A stretch of 64,000 nt of DNA from Acinetobacter lwoffii (GTDB taxonomy: Bacteria; Pseudomonadota; Gammaproteobacteria; Pseudomonadales; Moraxellaceae), in assembly GCF_015602705.1 (NCBI RefSeq), contig NZ_CP059081.1:2427702-2491701 (forward strand), written 5' to 3'. The position numbers and the translations under genes are program-made. The stretch's first letter is position 1; each line of letters begins with the position of its first letter. This document shows, piece after piece, positions 29,465 through 37,878 of this stretch. The notes beneath the pieces are model-generated. The model saw only the letters and a list, made by a program, of their open reading frames with translations, had not been told where the DNA came from and searched no databases.

Positions 29465-30151
29465 TCAATCTTCAGGATATTCAAAACGGTAACCGACCCC
29501 ATACACCGCCTGAATCCACTCATGACGGTTGCCGGTTTCAGCTGCATCTGAAATCTTGCGGCGCAAATTCTTGATATGACTGTCAATGACACGGTCTGCC
29601 ACATCAAAACTATCCGGATTAATATGATCCAGCAATTGTGCACGTGAGTAGACCTGTCCGACATGTTCCAGGAATAACTCCAGCAAACGGAATTCGGTCG
29701 GCGTTAAATTCAAGGCTTTTTGTTGGTACCAGATACGCTGTTGTGATTTGTCCATACGGAATAAATCATTGCTTTCCGGTTCTGATTTACGGTCCAGACG
29801 ACGTAATACAGCCTGTACACGCGCGACTAGTTCTTTCGGACTAAATGGTTTACAGAGATAATCATCTGCACCCATATTCAGACCCAACACACGGTCAATT
29901 TCTTCAGTACGTGCAGTCACCATAATAATCGGTAAATCCGACTGTTCACGTACCTTACGGCAAATGGTCAGGCCGTCCATACGCGGCACCATCAAGTCCA
30001 GAATCATCAGACTCGGTTTACGCTGGGTAAAACTGTTATATGCTTCCTGCCCATCATGAAACATACTGACCTCAAAACCAGCAGCTTCCAGATAGTCTCG
30101 CACCAACTGTGCAAGTTCGATTTCATCTTCAACCAGCATGACATGTTTCAT
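29465..30151 (-). CDS. baeR: OmpR-family response regulator BaeR
   Basis: 228 aa from ATG at 30151 with AGGGA upstream. The receiver domain has acidic pocket EDE (8-10), phospho-acceptor D52 in MILDLMVPRMDG, and K in DDYLCKPFSPKEL; the C-terminal winged helix reads LTPTEFRLLELFL and VIDSHIKNLRRKI. The sequence fits the BaeR of Acinetobacter, which responds to envelope stress and controls efflux genes. It follows baeS by 13 bases. AdeR or PmrA would be alternatives but fit less well. Confidence 0.82.
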   Translation of the reverse strand: MKHVMLVEDEIELAQLVRDYLEAAGFEVSMFHDGQEAYNSFTQRKPSLMILDLMVPRMDGLTICRKVREQSDLPIIMVTARTEEIDRVLGLNMGADDYLCKPFSPKELVARVQAVLRRLDRKSEPESNDLFRMDKSQQRIWYQQKALNLTPTEFRLLELFLEHVGQVYSRAQLLDHINPDSFDVADRVIDSHIKNLRRKISDAAETGNRHEWIQAVYGVGYRFEYPED

Positions 30152-30164
30152 CAATCTATTCCCT

Positions 30165-31817
30165 TCATGGTTTCATTTGTTTAGGAAAGCTCAGCTTGCA
30201 TCGTAAACCACCCAGTGGTGAATGTGCAAAGCTTAAGCTGCCGCCCAGCGCCTGCGTAATTTTACATGATAATGCCAAACCCAGTCCGGTTCCGCCAGTC
30301 GCTCGGGTACGCGAATCATCGACACGGTAGAAACGCTCGCCAATACGCGCCAGTTGTTCATCAGTCAGGCCAAATGGACTATCATCGATATATAAGGTCC
30401 ATTCTTTATCATCTTGCGTGGTGTGAATATGCACCTGCCCGCCTGCTTCAGTATAGCGAATACTGTTACTGAGCAAGTTCGCCACAATCTGTTTAAAACG
30501 ATCCAGATCCAGATTTAACTCAGTCCCTTCGCCATCTGCAGTAACCGTCAATTCAGCCTGCTCAAAGTTCGGCTGGAAGTTAATAAGTTCCTGCTGCACC
30601 ACCTCCCACGGATTCACTGTCGAGAAATAGAATTGCAATTGCTGGGCATCGACCTGTGCCAATGCTGCCAGATCTTGGGTCAGTTTTTTCAGGCTATTCA
30701 CCTGAGCCAACATGGAAGCAAAATGTTCAGGCGTTGGTTTACGGATTCCGTCCTGCATCGCTTCAATCTGTGCTTGCAACACTGCCAATGGGGTTTTTAA
30801 CTCATGCGAAGTATCTGCCACCCACTGACGGCGTGAGGTTTCATGCTGATCCAGAATCACCGCCAATGCATTTAATTCATTGGATAAATCACCTAATTCA
30901 TCATTCCGGTTCACTTTCACCTGATATTGATAATTTCCTTGGGTCAAGGCACGTGTACCATTGAGCAGACGTTGAATCGGCTTTTTAAAATAAGTCGCCA
31001 ATAACAGGGAGGCAATCAGACTCGCCAAAATACTGAGTGCATAGACCAGAAATAAATAACGCTTCTGGTTACTGAAGAAATTAATACTGAGCGCATCATC
31101 CTGATCCAGAACCGGTTTTAAGCCCAAATAGCCAACAATCTGATTATTCACCATAATCGGGCGATAAGAAATCTGTTCATCTGAAGCCTCACCCACTACG
31201 AAACGACGCTTGGCATCATACAGTGAGAGACGTGAACTGAGGCCAAGACGGTCCGGCATCTGAATAAACTGTTTTTTACCAGTCGGTTGCTGGGCTGGCT
31301 GCTCACCATTTTTGCGATCAGTTCTAAACAGATTTTGATTAGAACTGAGCGGGAATTTCAGGCCTTCAAAAGGCTGAAACTGGGAGGGCAAATTAGATGC
31401 TAATAAACGTAATTCTTCTTCATTGACCTGACGTTGTGGCAGCTCTGGATCCACCATACTTGGTGCGACCTGAGCCAGGGTCTGTTCCTGAAAATAACGC
31501 TGCTGCAAGGCAATATCATACTGACGGCGCAGCCACCAGCGTGATAAACGGTCATAATCATCCGGCGCGGCTTCACCTTCCATCTGGAGAATCTGTGCCT
31601 GAATCGCATTGCCCCAGTCCTGATAGACTGCATAGACATCGGCCAGATTTTCAATCACATAATCCAGCTTCTGCATTTCGACATCGGCGACATAGCGGGC
31701 GAAATTACGCTGCATATTCAGATGCAATACACCTAGGCTCACCGTGGTAATGACCAGCGTGGTCAACAGCACGGTCAAAAATAGACGTAATGCAATGGGA
31801 ATGCGGCGAATGTTCAA
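30165..31817 (-). CDS. baeS: Sensor histidine kinase BaeS
   Basis: 550 aa from TTG at 31817; no in-frame ATG upstream. Two membrane spans (LFLTVLLTTLVITTVSLGV near the N-terminus, YLFLVYALSILASLIASLLLAT near 255-280) bracket a 220-residue periplasmic sensor. Then HAMP (KPIQRLLNGTRALTQGNYQYQV), H-box WVADTSHELKTPLAVL, N-box VANLLSNSIRYTEAGG, and G-box GGTGLGLALSC. The periplasmic part is longer than in E. coli BaeS. It phosphorylates BaeR in response to envelope damage. Confidence 0.82.
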   Translation of the reverse strand: MNIRRIPIALRLFLTVLLTTLVITTVSLGVLHLNMQRNFARYVADVEMQKLDYVIENLADVYAVYQDWGNAIQAQILQMEGEAAPDDYDRLSRWWLRRQYDIALQQRYFQEQTLAQVAPSMVDPELPQRQVNEEELRLLASNLPSQFQPFEGLKFPLSSNQNLFRTDRKNGEQPAQQPTGKKQFIQMPDRLGLSSRLSLYDAKRRFVVGEASDEQISYRPIMVNNQIVGYLGLKPVLDQDDALSINFFSNQKRYLFLVYALSILASLIASLLLATYFKKPIQRLLNGTRALTQGNYQYQVKVNRNDELGDLSNELNALAVILDQHETSRRQWVADTSHELKTPLAVLQAQIEAMQDGIRKPTPEHFASMLAQVNSLKKLTQDLAALAQVDAQQLQFYFSTVNPWEVVQQELINFQPNFEQAELTVTADGEGTELNLDLDRFKQIVANLLSNSIRYTEAGGQVHIHTTQDDKEWTLYIDDSPFGLTDEQLARIGERFYRVDDSRTRATGGTGLGLALSCKITQALGGSLSFAHSPLGGLRCKLSFPKQMKP

Positions 31818-31831
31818 AATAGAAATCTCAA

Positions 31832-31849
31832 TTTTTCTTCTATATTCAT
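31832..31849 (+). promoter_or_regulatory. Possible BaeR-binding site in the baeS/lipoprotein divergent region
   Basis: TTTTTCTTCTATATTCAT fits 12 of 18 positions of the E. coli BaeR box (TTTTTCTCCATDATTGGC, from memory). Further CATTATTG, CATTGTTT and TTATTGTTT copies follow within 60 bases. Position in the divergent promoter region is the main support. Confidence 0.3.
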
Positions 31850-31952
31850 TATTGTAGCGAACACCGCAGCAAAAAACTCTTCATTGTTTCTACATCTTTA
31901 TTGTTTAATCTTTAACGATCAAAAGAATCAGACCTTTAACGGGATTAATCAT

Positions 31953-32558
31953 ATGCAAACCATGACAAAAATAGCATTAATCAGTGCCAGTGTTTTATCG
32001 ATGGGCGCTTTGACTGCCTGTCAATCTACCAGCAATGTCCCAAACAACGATCATCCCCACATGATGAAACATCATGAAGGTAAAAAACATCATCTAAGCC
32101 CTGAACAGCGTGAGCAGTTTAAAGCGAAACGTGCAGAACGCATGCAGTTTGCCAAACAGCTTCAACAGGCCTGCGACAATAAAGCCGTGGGTTCAGCCAT
32201 TCAGGTCAAGAGTGGCGATAAAACCATAGACGGCACCTGCCAGATGGTCTTTAAAGCAGATCGTAAAGAGATGAAAAGCCATCGCGGTGAACATCGTGGC
32301 ATGAAAGCTGAACATCATCCAATGCGTGCCGATATGCGTGGCGGCATGATGCGCGGTGAAGTCCTGACTGATGCCAAACGTGCAGAATTGACTAAACAGT
32401 TTGATCAGCGCCTCGCTCAACACCAGGCACATCAACAAGCCATGCTACAAGCCTGTCAAAGCAAAAAAGACGGGACAGCTGCACAGATCAAGATGGGCGA
32501 ACAAACCATCAATGGCAAATGTCATGTTCGTTTTCAGCCTACAGCCTCTGCCTATTAA
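31953..32558 (+). CDS. His/Met-rich, Spy-like lipoprotein with a duplicated module
   Basis: 201 aa from ATG at 31953 (GGGA upstream). Lipobox ALTAC with Cys23. The mature part starts with a His/Met cluster (NNDHPHMMKHHEGKKHH), then LSPEQREQFKAKRAERM, like the LTXXQ helix of Spy/CpxP chaperones; a second such helix is VLTDAKRAELTKQF. Each helix is followed by a copy of a module QACxxKxxGxAxQxKxG then TIxGxC, with two Cys per copy. It is divergent from baeSR; in E. coli, spy is a BaeR target. Metal binding or chaperone activity is inferred only. Confidence 0.75.
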   Translation: MQTMTKIALISASVLSMGALTACQSTSNVPNNDHPHMMKHHEGKKHHLSPEQREQFKAKRAERMQFAKQLQQACDNKAVGSAIQVKSGDKTIDGTCQMVFKADRKEMKSHRGEHRGMKAEHHPMRADMRGGMMRGEVLTDAKRAELTKQFDQRLAQHQAHQQAMLQACQSKKDGTAAQIKMGEQTINGKCHVRFQPTASAY

Positions 32559-32584
32559 TGCATAGGAATCAAGGCTTCACGACC

Positions 32585-32606
32585 AGCACCTTCGGGTGCT
32601 TTTTTA
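32585..32606 (+). terminator. Terminator after the Spy-like lipoprotein gene
   Basis: AGCACC, TTCG tetraloop, GGTGCT and six T. Confidence 0.92.
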
Positions 32607-32859
32607 TTGTGTGCTGTTTCATGCATACAGTTGACTATTCCTTTCCTACAAAATATGACTAAAGTCTTTATACTCAAGACCTTTAATGCATCATGCAGAT
32701 TAATCTTTGACTTTACAGTCACCAAGAAAACACCCCGAAAAGCTTGTACCGCAGGGGAAGTTGTTGCACGATTAGATCATTCCAAACCGTGTCAGTGAAG
32801 ACAGGTTTTAGTTCATCTAAGATTATAACGCTGGTTCAACCAGTATTGAGGAAACCGAT
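32607..32859. other. Intergenic region upstream of the acyl-CoA dehydrogenase pair
   Basis: About 250 bases without a convincing gene. It must hold the promoter of the first acyl-CoA dehydrogenase; no operator could be assigned by eye. Confidence 0.4.
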
Positions 32860-34662
32860 ATGCCACAATACAAAGCGCCTTTACGTGATATGCAATTTGT
32901 GTTGCATGAATTATTAAATGCTGAACAACACTATGCAAATCTCCCTGCATTCCAAGAAAACGTAAGCCGTGAGCTGGTAGATCAGTACTTAGAAGCTGCG
33001 GCCGACTTCTGTGAAAACGAATTGTCTCCAATCAACCAGACCGGTGACCGTGAAGGCTGCACCTGGAATGACGGCGTTGTCACTACTCCAACTGGTTTTA
33101 AAGAAGCGTACCAAAAATACATCGAGCTTGGCTTCCCTTCTCTTTCTGCTGAAGAGCAATACGGCGGTCAAGGCTTACCGAACTCTTTAGGTATCGCGAT
33201 TTCTGAAATGGTCGGTACTGCGAACTGGGCATGGGGCATGTACCCTGGCCTGTCTCACGGTGCGGTTCGTACTTTAGAACACCATGGCTCAGCTGAACAA
33301 AAAGACACTTACCTGCCTAAACTGGTTTCAGGTGAGTGGACGGGTACCATGTGCTTAACTGAATCTCATGCAGGTTCTGATCTGGGTATTATCCGTACCA
33401 AAGCTGAACCGCAAGCAGACGGTAGCTACGCAATCTCTGGCGAGAAAATCTTTATCTCTGCTGGTGAACACGACATGGCTGAAAATATCATCCATATCGT
33501 ACTTGCTCGCCTGCCAGGTGCACCGAAAGGTACTAAAGGTATCTCATTATTCATCGTGCCAAAATTCAACCTGAATGCTGACGGTTCGATTGGCGAGCGT
33601 AACGGTGTACGTTGTGGTTCGATCGAACACAAAATGGGTATTCACGGTAACGCGACTTGTGTCATCAACTTTGACAATGCTAAAGGCTTTCTGATCGGAC
33701 CTGAAAACCGCGGTCTGAACTGCATGTTCACCTTCATGAACACAGCACGTATCGGTACAGCAGTTCAAGGTCTTGCAGCATCTGAAGGTTCATTCCAAGG
33801 CGCGCTTGCATACGCAAAAGACCGTCTGGCAATGCGCTCTTTAAGTGGCCCTAAAGCACCAGAAAAAGAAGCAGATCCAATCATTGTACATCCTGCTGTA
33901 CGTAACATGCTGTTGACGCAAAAAGCATATGCAGAAGGCGGTCGTGCACTGGTTTATCTATTAGCACAATATGCTGACGTGGTTGAACATGCTGCAGAAG
34001 AAGCTGACCGTAAATTTGCGGACAACATCCTGTCATTGCTTACTCCTATTGCGAAAGCGTTCCTGACTGAAACCGGTTCTGAAGCTGCGAAACACGGTGT
34101 ACAGGTATTTGGTGGTCACGGCTTTATTTCTGAGCACGGTATGGAGCAAATCGTACGTGATACACGTATCGCCTGCTTGTACGAAGGTACCACTGAAATT
34201 CAGGCACTAGACTTGTTAGGCCGTAAAGTATTGGGTACGCAAGGTGCAATGTTGAAAGACTTCACCAAGATCATCCATAAATTTGCTGAAGCGCACAAAG
34301 ACAATGCTGCAATGAAAGAATTCGTTGAACCATTGGCTGCCTTGAACAAAGAATGGGGCGATCTCACTATGCAGATTGGTATGCGCGCGATGCAAAACCC
34401 TGAAGAAGTCGGTGCAGCTGCAGTTGATTACCTGTACTTCTCTGGTTATGTCACTCTAGCTTTCCTATGGGCACGTATGGCATTGGTTGCTCAGGAGCAA
34501 CTGGCTGCTGGTACCACTGAGGTTGATTTCTACAATGCCAAAGTGACGACAGCACGCTTCTACTTCAAGAAAATCCTGCCACGCGTTCGTTCACACGTTG
34601 AAGTGATTGCGACAGGTGTAGAGCCATTGATGAACCTGGATGCGGAACACTTTGCATTCTAA
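32860..34662 (+). CDS. Acyl-CoA dehydrogenase, first of a tandem pair
   Basis: 600 aa, GAGGAA before ATG. Long ACAD of the DmdC/FadE-like group with an extra C-terminal helical domain. It shows MCLTESHAGSDLGIIRTKAE (FAD-binding strand), ISLFIVPKF, EHKMGIHGNATCVINFDNAKG, YEGTTEIQALDLLGRK with the region of the catalytic base. It oxidises an acyl-CoA to the 2-enoyl-CoA and passes electrons to ETF; cytoplasmic, beta-oxidation. About 50-60 percent alike by eye to the next gene, so a duplication. Confidence 0.92.
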   Translation: MPQYKAPLRDMQFVLHELLNAEQHYANLPAFQENVSRELVDQYLEAAADFCENELSPINQTGDREGCTWNDGVVTTPTGFKEAYQKYIELGFPSLSAEEQYGGQGLPNSLGIAISEMVGTANWAWGMYPGLSHGAVRTLEHHGSAEQKDTYLPKLVSGEWTGTMCLTESHAGSDLGIIRTKAEPQADGSYAISGEKIFISAGEHDMAENIIHIVLARLPGAPKGTKGISLFIVPKFNLNADGSIGERNGVRCGSIEHKMGIHGNATCVINFDNAKGFLIGPENRGLNCMFTFMNTARIGTAVQGLAASEGSFQGALAYAKDRLAMRSLSGPKAPEKEADPIIVHPAVRNMLLTQKAYAEGGRALVYLLAQYADVVEHAAEEADRKFADNILSLLTPIAKAFLTETGSEAAKHGVQVFGGHGFISEHGMEQIVRDTRIACLYEGTTEIQALDLLGRKVLGTQGAMLKDFTKIIHKFAEAHKDNAAMKEFVEPLAALNKEWGDLTMQIGMRAMQNPEEVGAAAVDYLYFSGYVTLAFLWARMALVAQEQLAAGTTEVDFYNAKVTTARFYFKKILPRVRSHVEVIATGVEPLMNLDAEHFAF

Positions 34663-34688
34663 GTTAGTCTCAGACTAACTACATCACA

Positions 34689-34727
34689 GAAAAAGGACGG
34701 TCAATCAACAGGCAGTCCTTTTTCTTT
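34689..34727 (+). terminator. Terminator between the two acyl-CoA dehydrogenase genes
   Basis: GAAAAAGGAC and GTCCTTTTTC form a 10-bp stem with a 16-base loop, followed by TTT. The paralogues are therefore probably separate transcripts. Confidence 0.7.
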
Positions 34728-34830
34728 ATAAAGAGTTATAGAATTAACCTTTAGTCGTCTAACATTCAGATTTTGAGTGTTTTAGACTGATTAAAACTCA
34801 TTTAATCAAACAATAAACAGGTGACACACC

Positions 34831-36612
34831 ATGCCAATTTATAACGCGCCACTTGCCGATATGAAATTCATCCTGAACGATGTCTTCAATGCAGAACAGT
34901 TCTGGCAGGCCAATGAAAATCTAGCGCATCTGGATGCTGCGACAGCAGAAGCGATTCTTGAAGAAATGGCAAAATTTTCGCAAAACGTCATGCTTCCACT
35001 GAACCGTACAGGTGATGAAGAAGGCGCAAAAATTGAAAATGGCAATGTGACCACACCTGCTGGTTTTAAAGAAGCATTCAAACAATATGCAGAAGGCGGC
35101 TGGATTGGTCTAGGCGCAGATATGGAATGGGGCGGCCAGGAAATGCCGAAAATGCTAACGGTACTTTCTGATGAAATGCTGTTCGCGACCAACCCATCTT
35201 TCATGCTCTATCCACTGCTTTCTGTTGGTGCAGGCATGGCGCTGAACAGCTACGCTTCACAAGCACAAAAAGAAACCTATTTACCTAAAATTTATTCAGG
35301 TGAATGGTCAGGCACGATGTGCTTAACCGAGCCACATGCCGGTACTGATCTGGGTATTATCAAGACCAAAGCTGAACGTAACGAAGACGGCACTTATAGC
35401 ATCAGCGGCACCAAGATTTTCATCACGGGCGGTGACCATGACCTGGCTGAAAATATTATTCACCTCGTTCTGGCAAAAACCCCAGATGCGCCTGCCGGCT
35501 CTCGTGGTATTTCCCTCTTCATCGTACCGAAATTCCTGGTGAATGAAGATGGTTCTATTGGCGAACGTAACCCGGTCGGCCCAGGTTCAATCGAACACAA
35601 GATGGGAATCAAGGCATCAGCAACCTGTGTAATGAACTTTGACGGTGCGAAAGGTTACCTCGTTGGTAAAGAAAATGAAGGTCTCGCTGCAATGTTCGTG
35701 ATGATGAACTATGAACGTCTGTCGATGGGTATCCAAGGCCTAGGTGCTTCTGAATTCGCTTATCAAAACGCTGCGCAATATGCGACAGACCGTTTACAGG
35801 GTCGCAGCGCGGCTGGCGTTCAATCACCAAACAAACCTGCGGACAGTATTCTAGTGCATGGTGATGTACGCCGTATGCTGCTGAATGTACGTGCCAATAA
35901 TGAAGCTTCACGTGCATTCGCCGTGTATGTAGGTCAACAACTGGATATCACCAAATTCTCGACTGATCCTGAAGCGGTGAAAAAAGCCAATGACCGTGTT
36001 GCGCTATTAACACCAATCGCGAAAGCGTATTTAACGGATACCGCATTCCAAGCGACATTAGATGCACAAATGGTCTTCGGTGGTCATGGCTATATCCGTG
36101 AATGGGGCCTGGAGCAATGTATCCGTGACCTGCGTATTTCCCAGATCTATGAAGGCACTAACGGTGTACAGTCACAAGACTTGATCGGCCGTAAAACCAT
36201 TAAATGTGGCGGCGAATATATCTCTGAATATATTTCTGAAATCCGTAACTTTGCCAATAGTCTGGATGCGGATCTAAACTTCATTAAAGATGCCACACTG
36301 GATGCAGCGACTGAAGTTGAATCGGTAACTCAATATATTCTGGAAGCAGCAAGAGAAAGCCATGACTTCCCGAATGCGACCGCAGTTGACTATCTGCATG
36401 CTGTAGGTCTGTTGAGCTTCTCTTATATGTTCGCGCGCATTGCCAATGCAGCGAAAAATAAAGAAGGTGAGTTCTATCAAAATAAACTCGCTCTGGCACG
36501 TTATTTTGTACAACGCATTCTGCCTGAACTAGCATTACGCATTACCAAAGTGAAATCAGGTTCTGACGTCATCATGAACTTCTCTGAAGATTATTTCACG
36601 ACTCAAGCTTAA
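34831..36612 (+). CDS. Acyl-CoA dehydrogenase, second of a tandem pair
   Basis: 593 aa, paralogue of the gene before it, same domain order: ADMKFILNDVFNAEQFW at the N-terminus, MCLTEPHAGTDLGIIKTKAE, EHKMGIKASATCVMNFDGAKG, MVFGGHGYIREWGLEQCIRD, YEGTNGVQSQDLIGRK. The divergence in the pocket-lining segments suggests a different chain-length range. It has its own leader with CAGGTG before ATG and its own terminator. Confidence 0.92.
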   Translation: MPIYNAPLADMKFILNDVFNAEQFWQANENLAHLDAATAEAILEEMAKFSQNVMLPLNRTGDEEGAKIENGNVTTPAGFKEAFKQYAEGGWIGLGADMEWGGQEMPKMLTVLSDEMLFATNPSFMLYPLLSVGAGMALNSYASQAQKETYLPKIYSGEWSGTMCLTEPHAGTDLGIIKTKAERNEDGTYSISGTKIFITGGDHDLAENIIHLVLAKTPDAPAGSRGISLFIVPKFLVNEDGSIGERNPVGPGSIEHKMGIKASATCVMNFDGAKGYLVGKENEGLAAMFVMMNYERLSMGIQGLGASEFAYQNAAQYATDRLQGRSAAGVQSPNKPADSILVHGDVRRMLLNVRANNEASRAFAVYVGQQLDITKFSTDPEAVKKANDRVALLTPIAKAYLTDTAFQATLDAQMVFGGHGYIREWGLEQCIRDLRISQIYEGTNGVQSQDLIGRKTIKCGGEYISEYISEIRNFANSLDADLNFIKDATLDAATEVESVTQYILEAARESHDFPNATAVDYLHAVGLLSFSYMFARIANAAKNKEGEFYQNKLALARYFVQRILPELALRITKVKSGSDVIMNFSEDYFTTQA

Positions 36613-36629
36613 GCTGAAAATCTGCAATA

Positions 36630-36657
36630 AAAACGCCTGCATCAGCAGGCGTTTTTT
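36630..36657 (+). terminator. Terminator after the second acyl-CoA dehydrogenase gene
   Basis: AAAACGCCTGC, ATCA, GCAGGCGTTTTTT; strong stem, also usable on the minus strand for the small gene at 36673. Confidence 0.92.
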
Positions 36658-36672
36658 ATGAAAATTCAACAA

Positions 36673-36879
36673 TTAAACTTTTTGAATCAGCAAGGTATCT
36701 GGCTGATTATTACTTTTCGGATTCAGATGTTTATTCACAATTTTGATATTCCCCTCTGACTCTAAAGACTCGCAGAGTTCCACCACCTTTTGCATATCTT
36801 CCGCCTTAATGCCTACGCCGAGGATTAATTTTTTTCCGGCTTCTAATTGGCTAATTTTTGTTTGAATTTTATCTAACAC
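36673..36879 (-). CDS. Small protein of unknown function
   Basis: 68 aa, GTG start at 36879 with AGGAG 7 bases upstream, which is good evidence that it is translated. MLDKIQTKISQLEAGKKLILGVGIKAEDMQKVVELCESLESEGNIKIVN looks like a small alpha/beta protein without signal or membrane segment. It is convergent with the acyl-CoA dehydrogenase gene and divergent from psiE. No family recognised. Confidence 0.7.
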   Translation of the reverse strand: MLDKIQTKISQLEAGKKLILGVGIKAEDMQKVVELCESLESEGNIKIVNKHLNPKSNNQPDTLLIQKV

Positions 36880-36985
36880 TTTTTTCTCCTATTTATTCAA
36901 TGTACCACCCATACAATATAGCAATTTAGTCTAAAAAAAGCGCAAAAGTTCAAATAATTTAATCTTTATTTTTCATTCAATCATT

Positions 36986-37023
36986 CTGTGCATGATCTTT
37001 GCACGTTATTCTGTAACTATCTT
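36986..37023 (+). promoter_or_regulatory. Possible PhoB box and promoter of psiE
   Basis: Two tandem 11-base units, CTGTGCATGAT and CTTTGCACGTT (36986-37007), then 10 bases and TATCTT (37018-37023) as -10. This is the geometry of PhoB-controlled promoters, and psiE is phosphate-starvation induced in E. coli. The match to CTGTCAT is only partial. A sigma-70 reading (TTGCAC, 17 bases, TTTATT) is also possible. Confidence 0.35.
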
Positions 37024-37052
37024 TATTTCACAGGAAAAATCAGGAGGATAAT

Positions 37053-37550
37053 ATGTCTAAATCACGTCCGAAAATTGAAAAATTTGAAGCGCTCCTCGAC
37101 CGTCTTGGTAATCTTGCTGTAGAAAGCTTTCATTATATTGCGCTGTTTATTATTGGCTGTATGGTGATCTGGTCCGCTGGCCATACCGTCATTGACATTC
37201 TGACCGTCAAACAGTTCGCCACCATTGACGACATTCTTCTGTTGTTTATTTATCTGGAACTTGGTGCCATGGTCGGCATCTATTTCAAAACCAACCATAT
37301 GCCAGTACGTTTCCTGATTTATATTGCCATTACTGCACTGACCCGTTTGCTGATTGCAGATATTCAACACACGCATAAAGCCAGCATGGATCTGGTGATT
37401 ATTACCGGTTCGATTCTGATTCTGGCCTTTGCGATATTAGTGGTGCGCTATGCCTCATGGACTTATCCATCCGTGATTCGTGACAAACATAGTGAAAAGC
37501 CATTACCCCTTGGCAAAACACCGCGTCCAGAAGATGATGAATTGGCATAG
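37053..37550 (+). CDS. psiE: PsiE phosphate-starvation-inducible membrane protein
   Basis: 165 aa, AGGAGG right upstream. Four hydrophobic segments and the highly conserved PsiE stretch LLLFIYLELGAMVGIYFKTNHMPVRFLIYIAITALTR, plus LVVRYASWTYPS near the end. Inner membrane. Known as a phosphate-starvation gene in E. coli; biochemical role unknown. A longer hydrophilic C-tail (KHSEKPLPLGKTPRPEDDELA) is present here. Confidence 0.92.
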   Translation: MSKSRPKIEKFEALLDRLGNLAVESFHYIALFIIGCMVIWSAGHTVIDILTVKQFATIDDILLLFIYLELGAMVGIYFKTNHMPVRFLIYIAITALTRLLIADIQHTHKASMDLVIITGSILILAFAILVVRYASWTYPSVIRDKHSEKPLPLGKTPRPEDDELA

Positions 37551-37697
37551 TCTTTTAAGCCCTCTTTTTTGCACTTCAGCTTAAAGTAATACTTAAGCCT
37601 CGTTTAGGGTTTTGGGAGATTTATCTCAAGCAATCTCTCCCTTGCGTAGCAGTGCTACTTGTATCTTGATTGATATAGTGATTAGCTACCACTATAC

Positions 37698-37847
37698 GCA
37701 AATTGTAGAGTTTGGAGTGCTGCTAAAATCTTAAATTTGAACCTGAGATAAAACCTACAATTTGCCCTTATCCCTCATACAACTCTGAACGGTAACTAAG
37801 CACTTTGATGCTGTATTCACAAGGTAAGATGATGGTTAATGGGATAA
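37698..37847 (+). ncRNA. Candidate bridge RNA of the IS110 element
   Basis: Two consecutive stem-loops lie between the left end and the transposase gene. Stem 1: GCAAATTGTAG-A-GTTT (37698-37713) with AAACCTACAATTTGC (37751-37765), 15 bp with one bulged A, enclosing a 37-base loop. Stem 2: TTATCCC (37768-37774) with GGGATAA (37841-37847). The loop of stem 1 holds TGAGATA (37744-37750), the exact complement of TATCTCA found at both borders; stem 2 holds ACGGTA (37789-37794), identical to the last bases at the right end (38891-38896). This fits target- and donor-binding loops. Confidence 0.55.
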
Positions 37848-37878
37848 AAATCATAGCTTAAACTCAAGGAATATCACC

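Noticed and set aside
32607..32798. 63-codon open frame before the acyl-CoA dehydrogenase
   Set aside because: No ribosome site and no family; lies in the likely promoter region.
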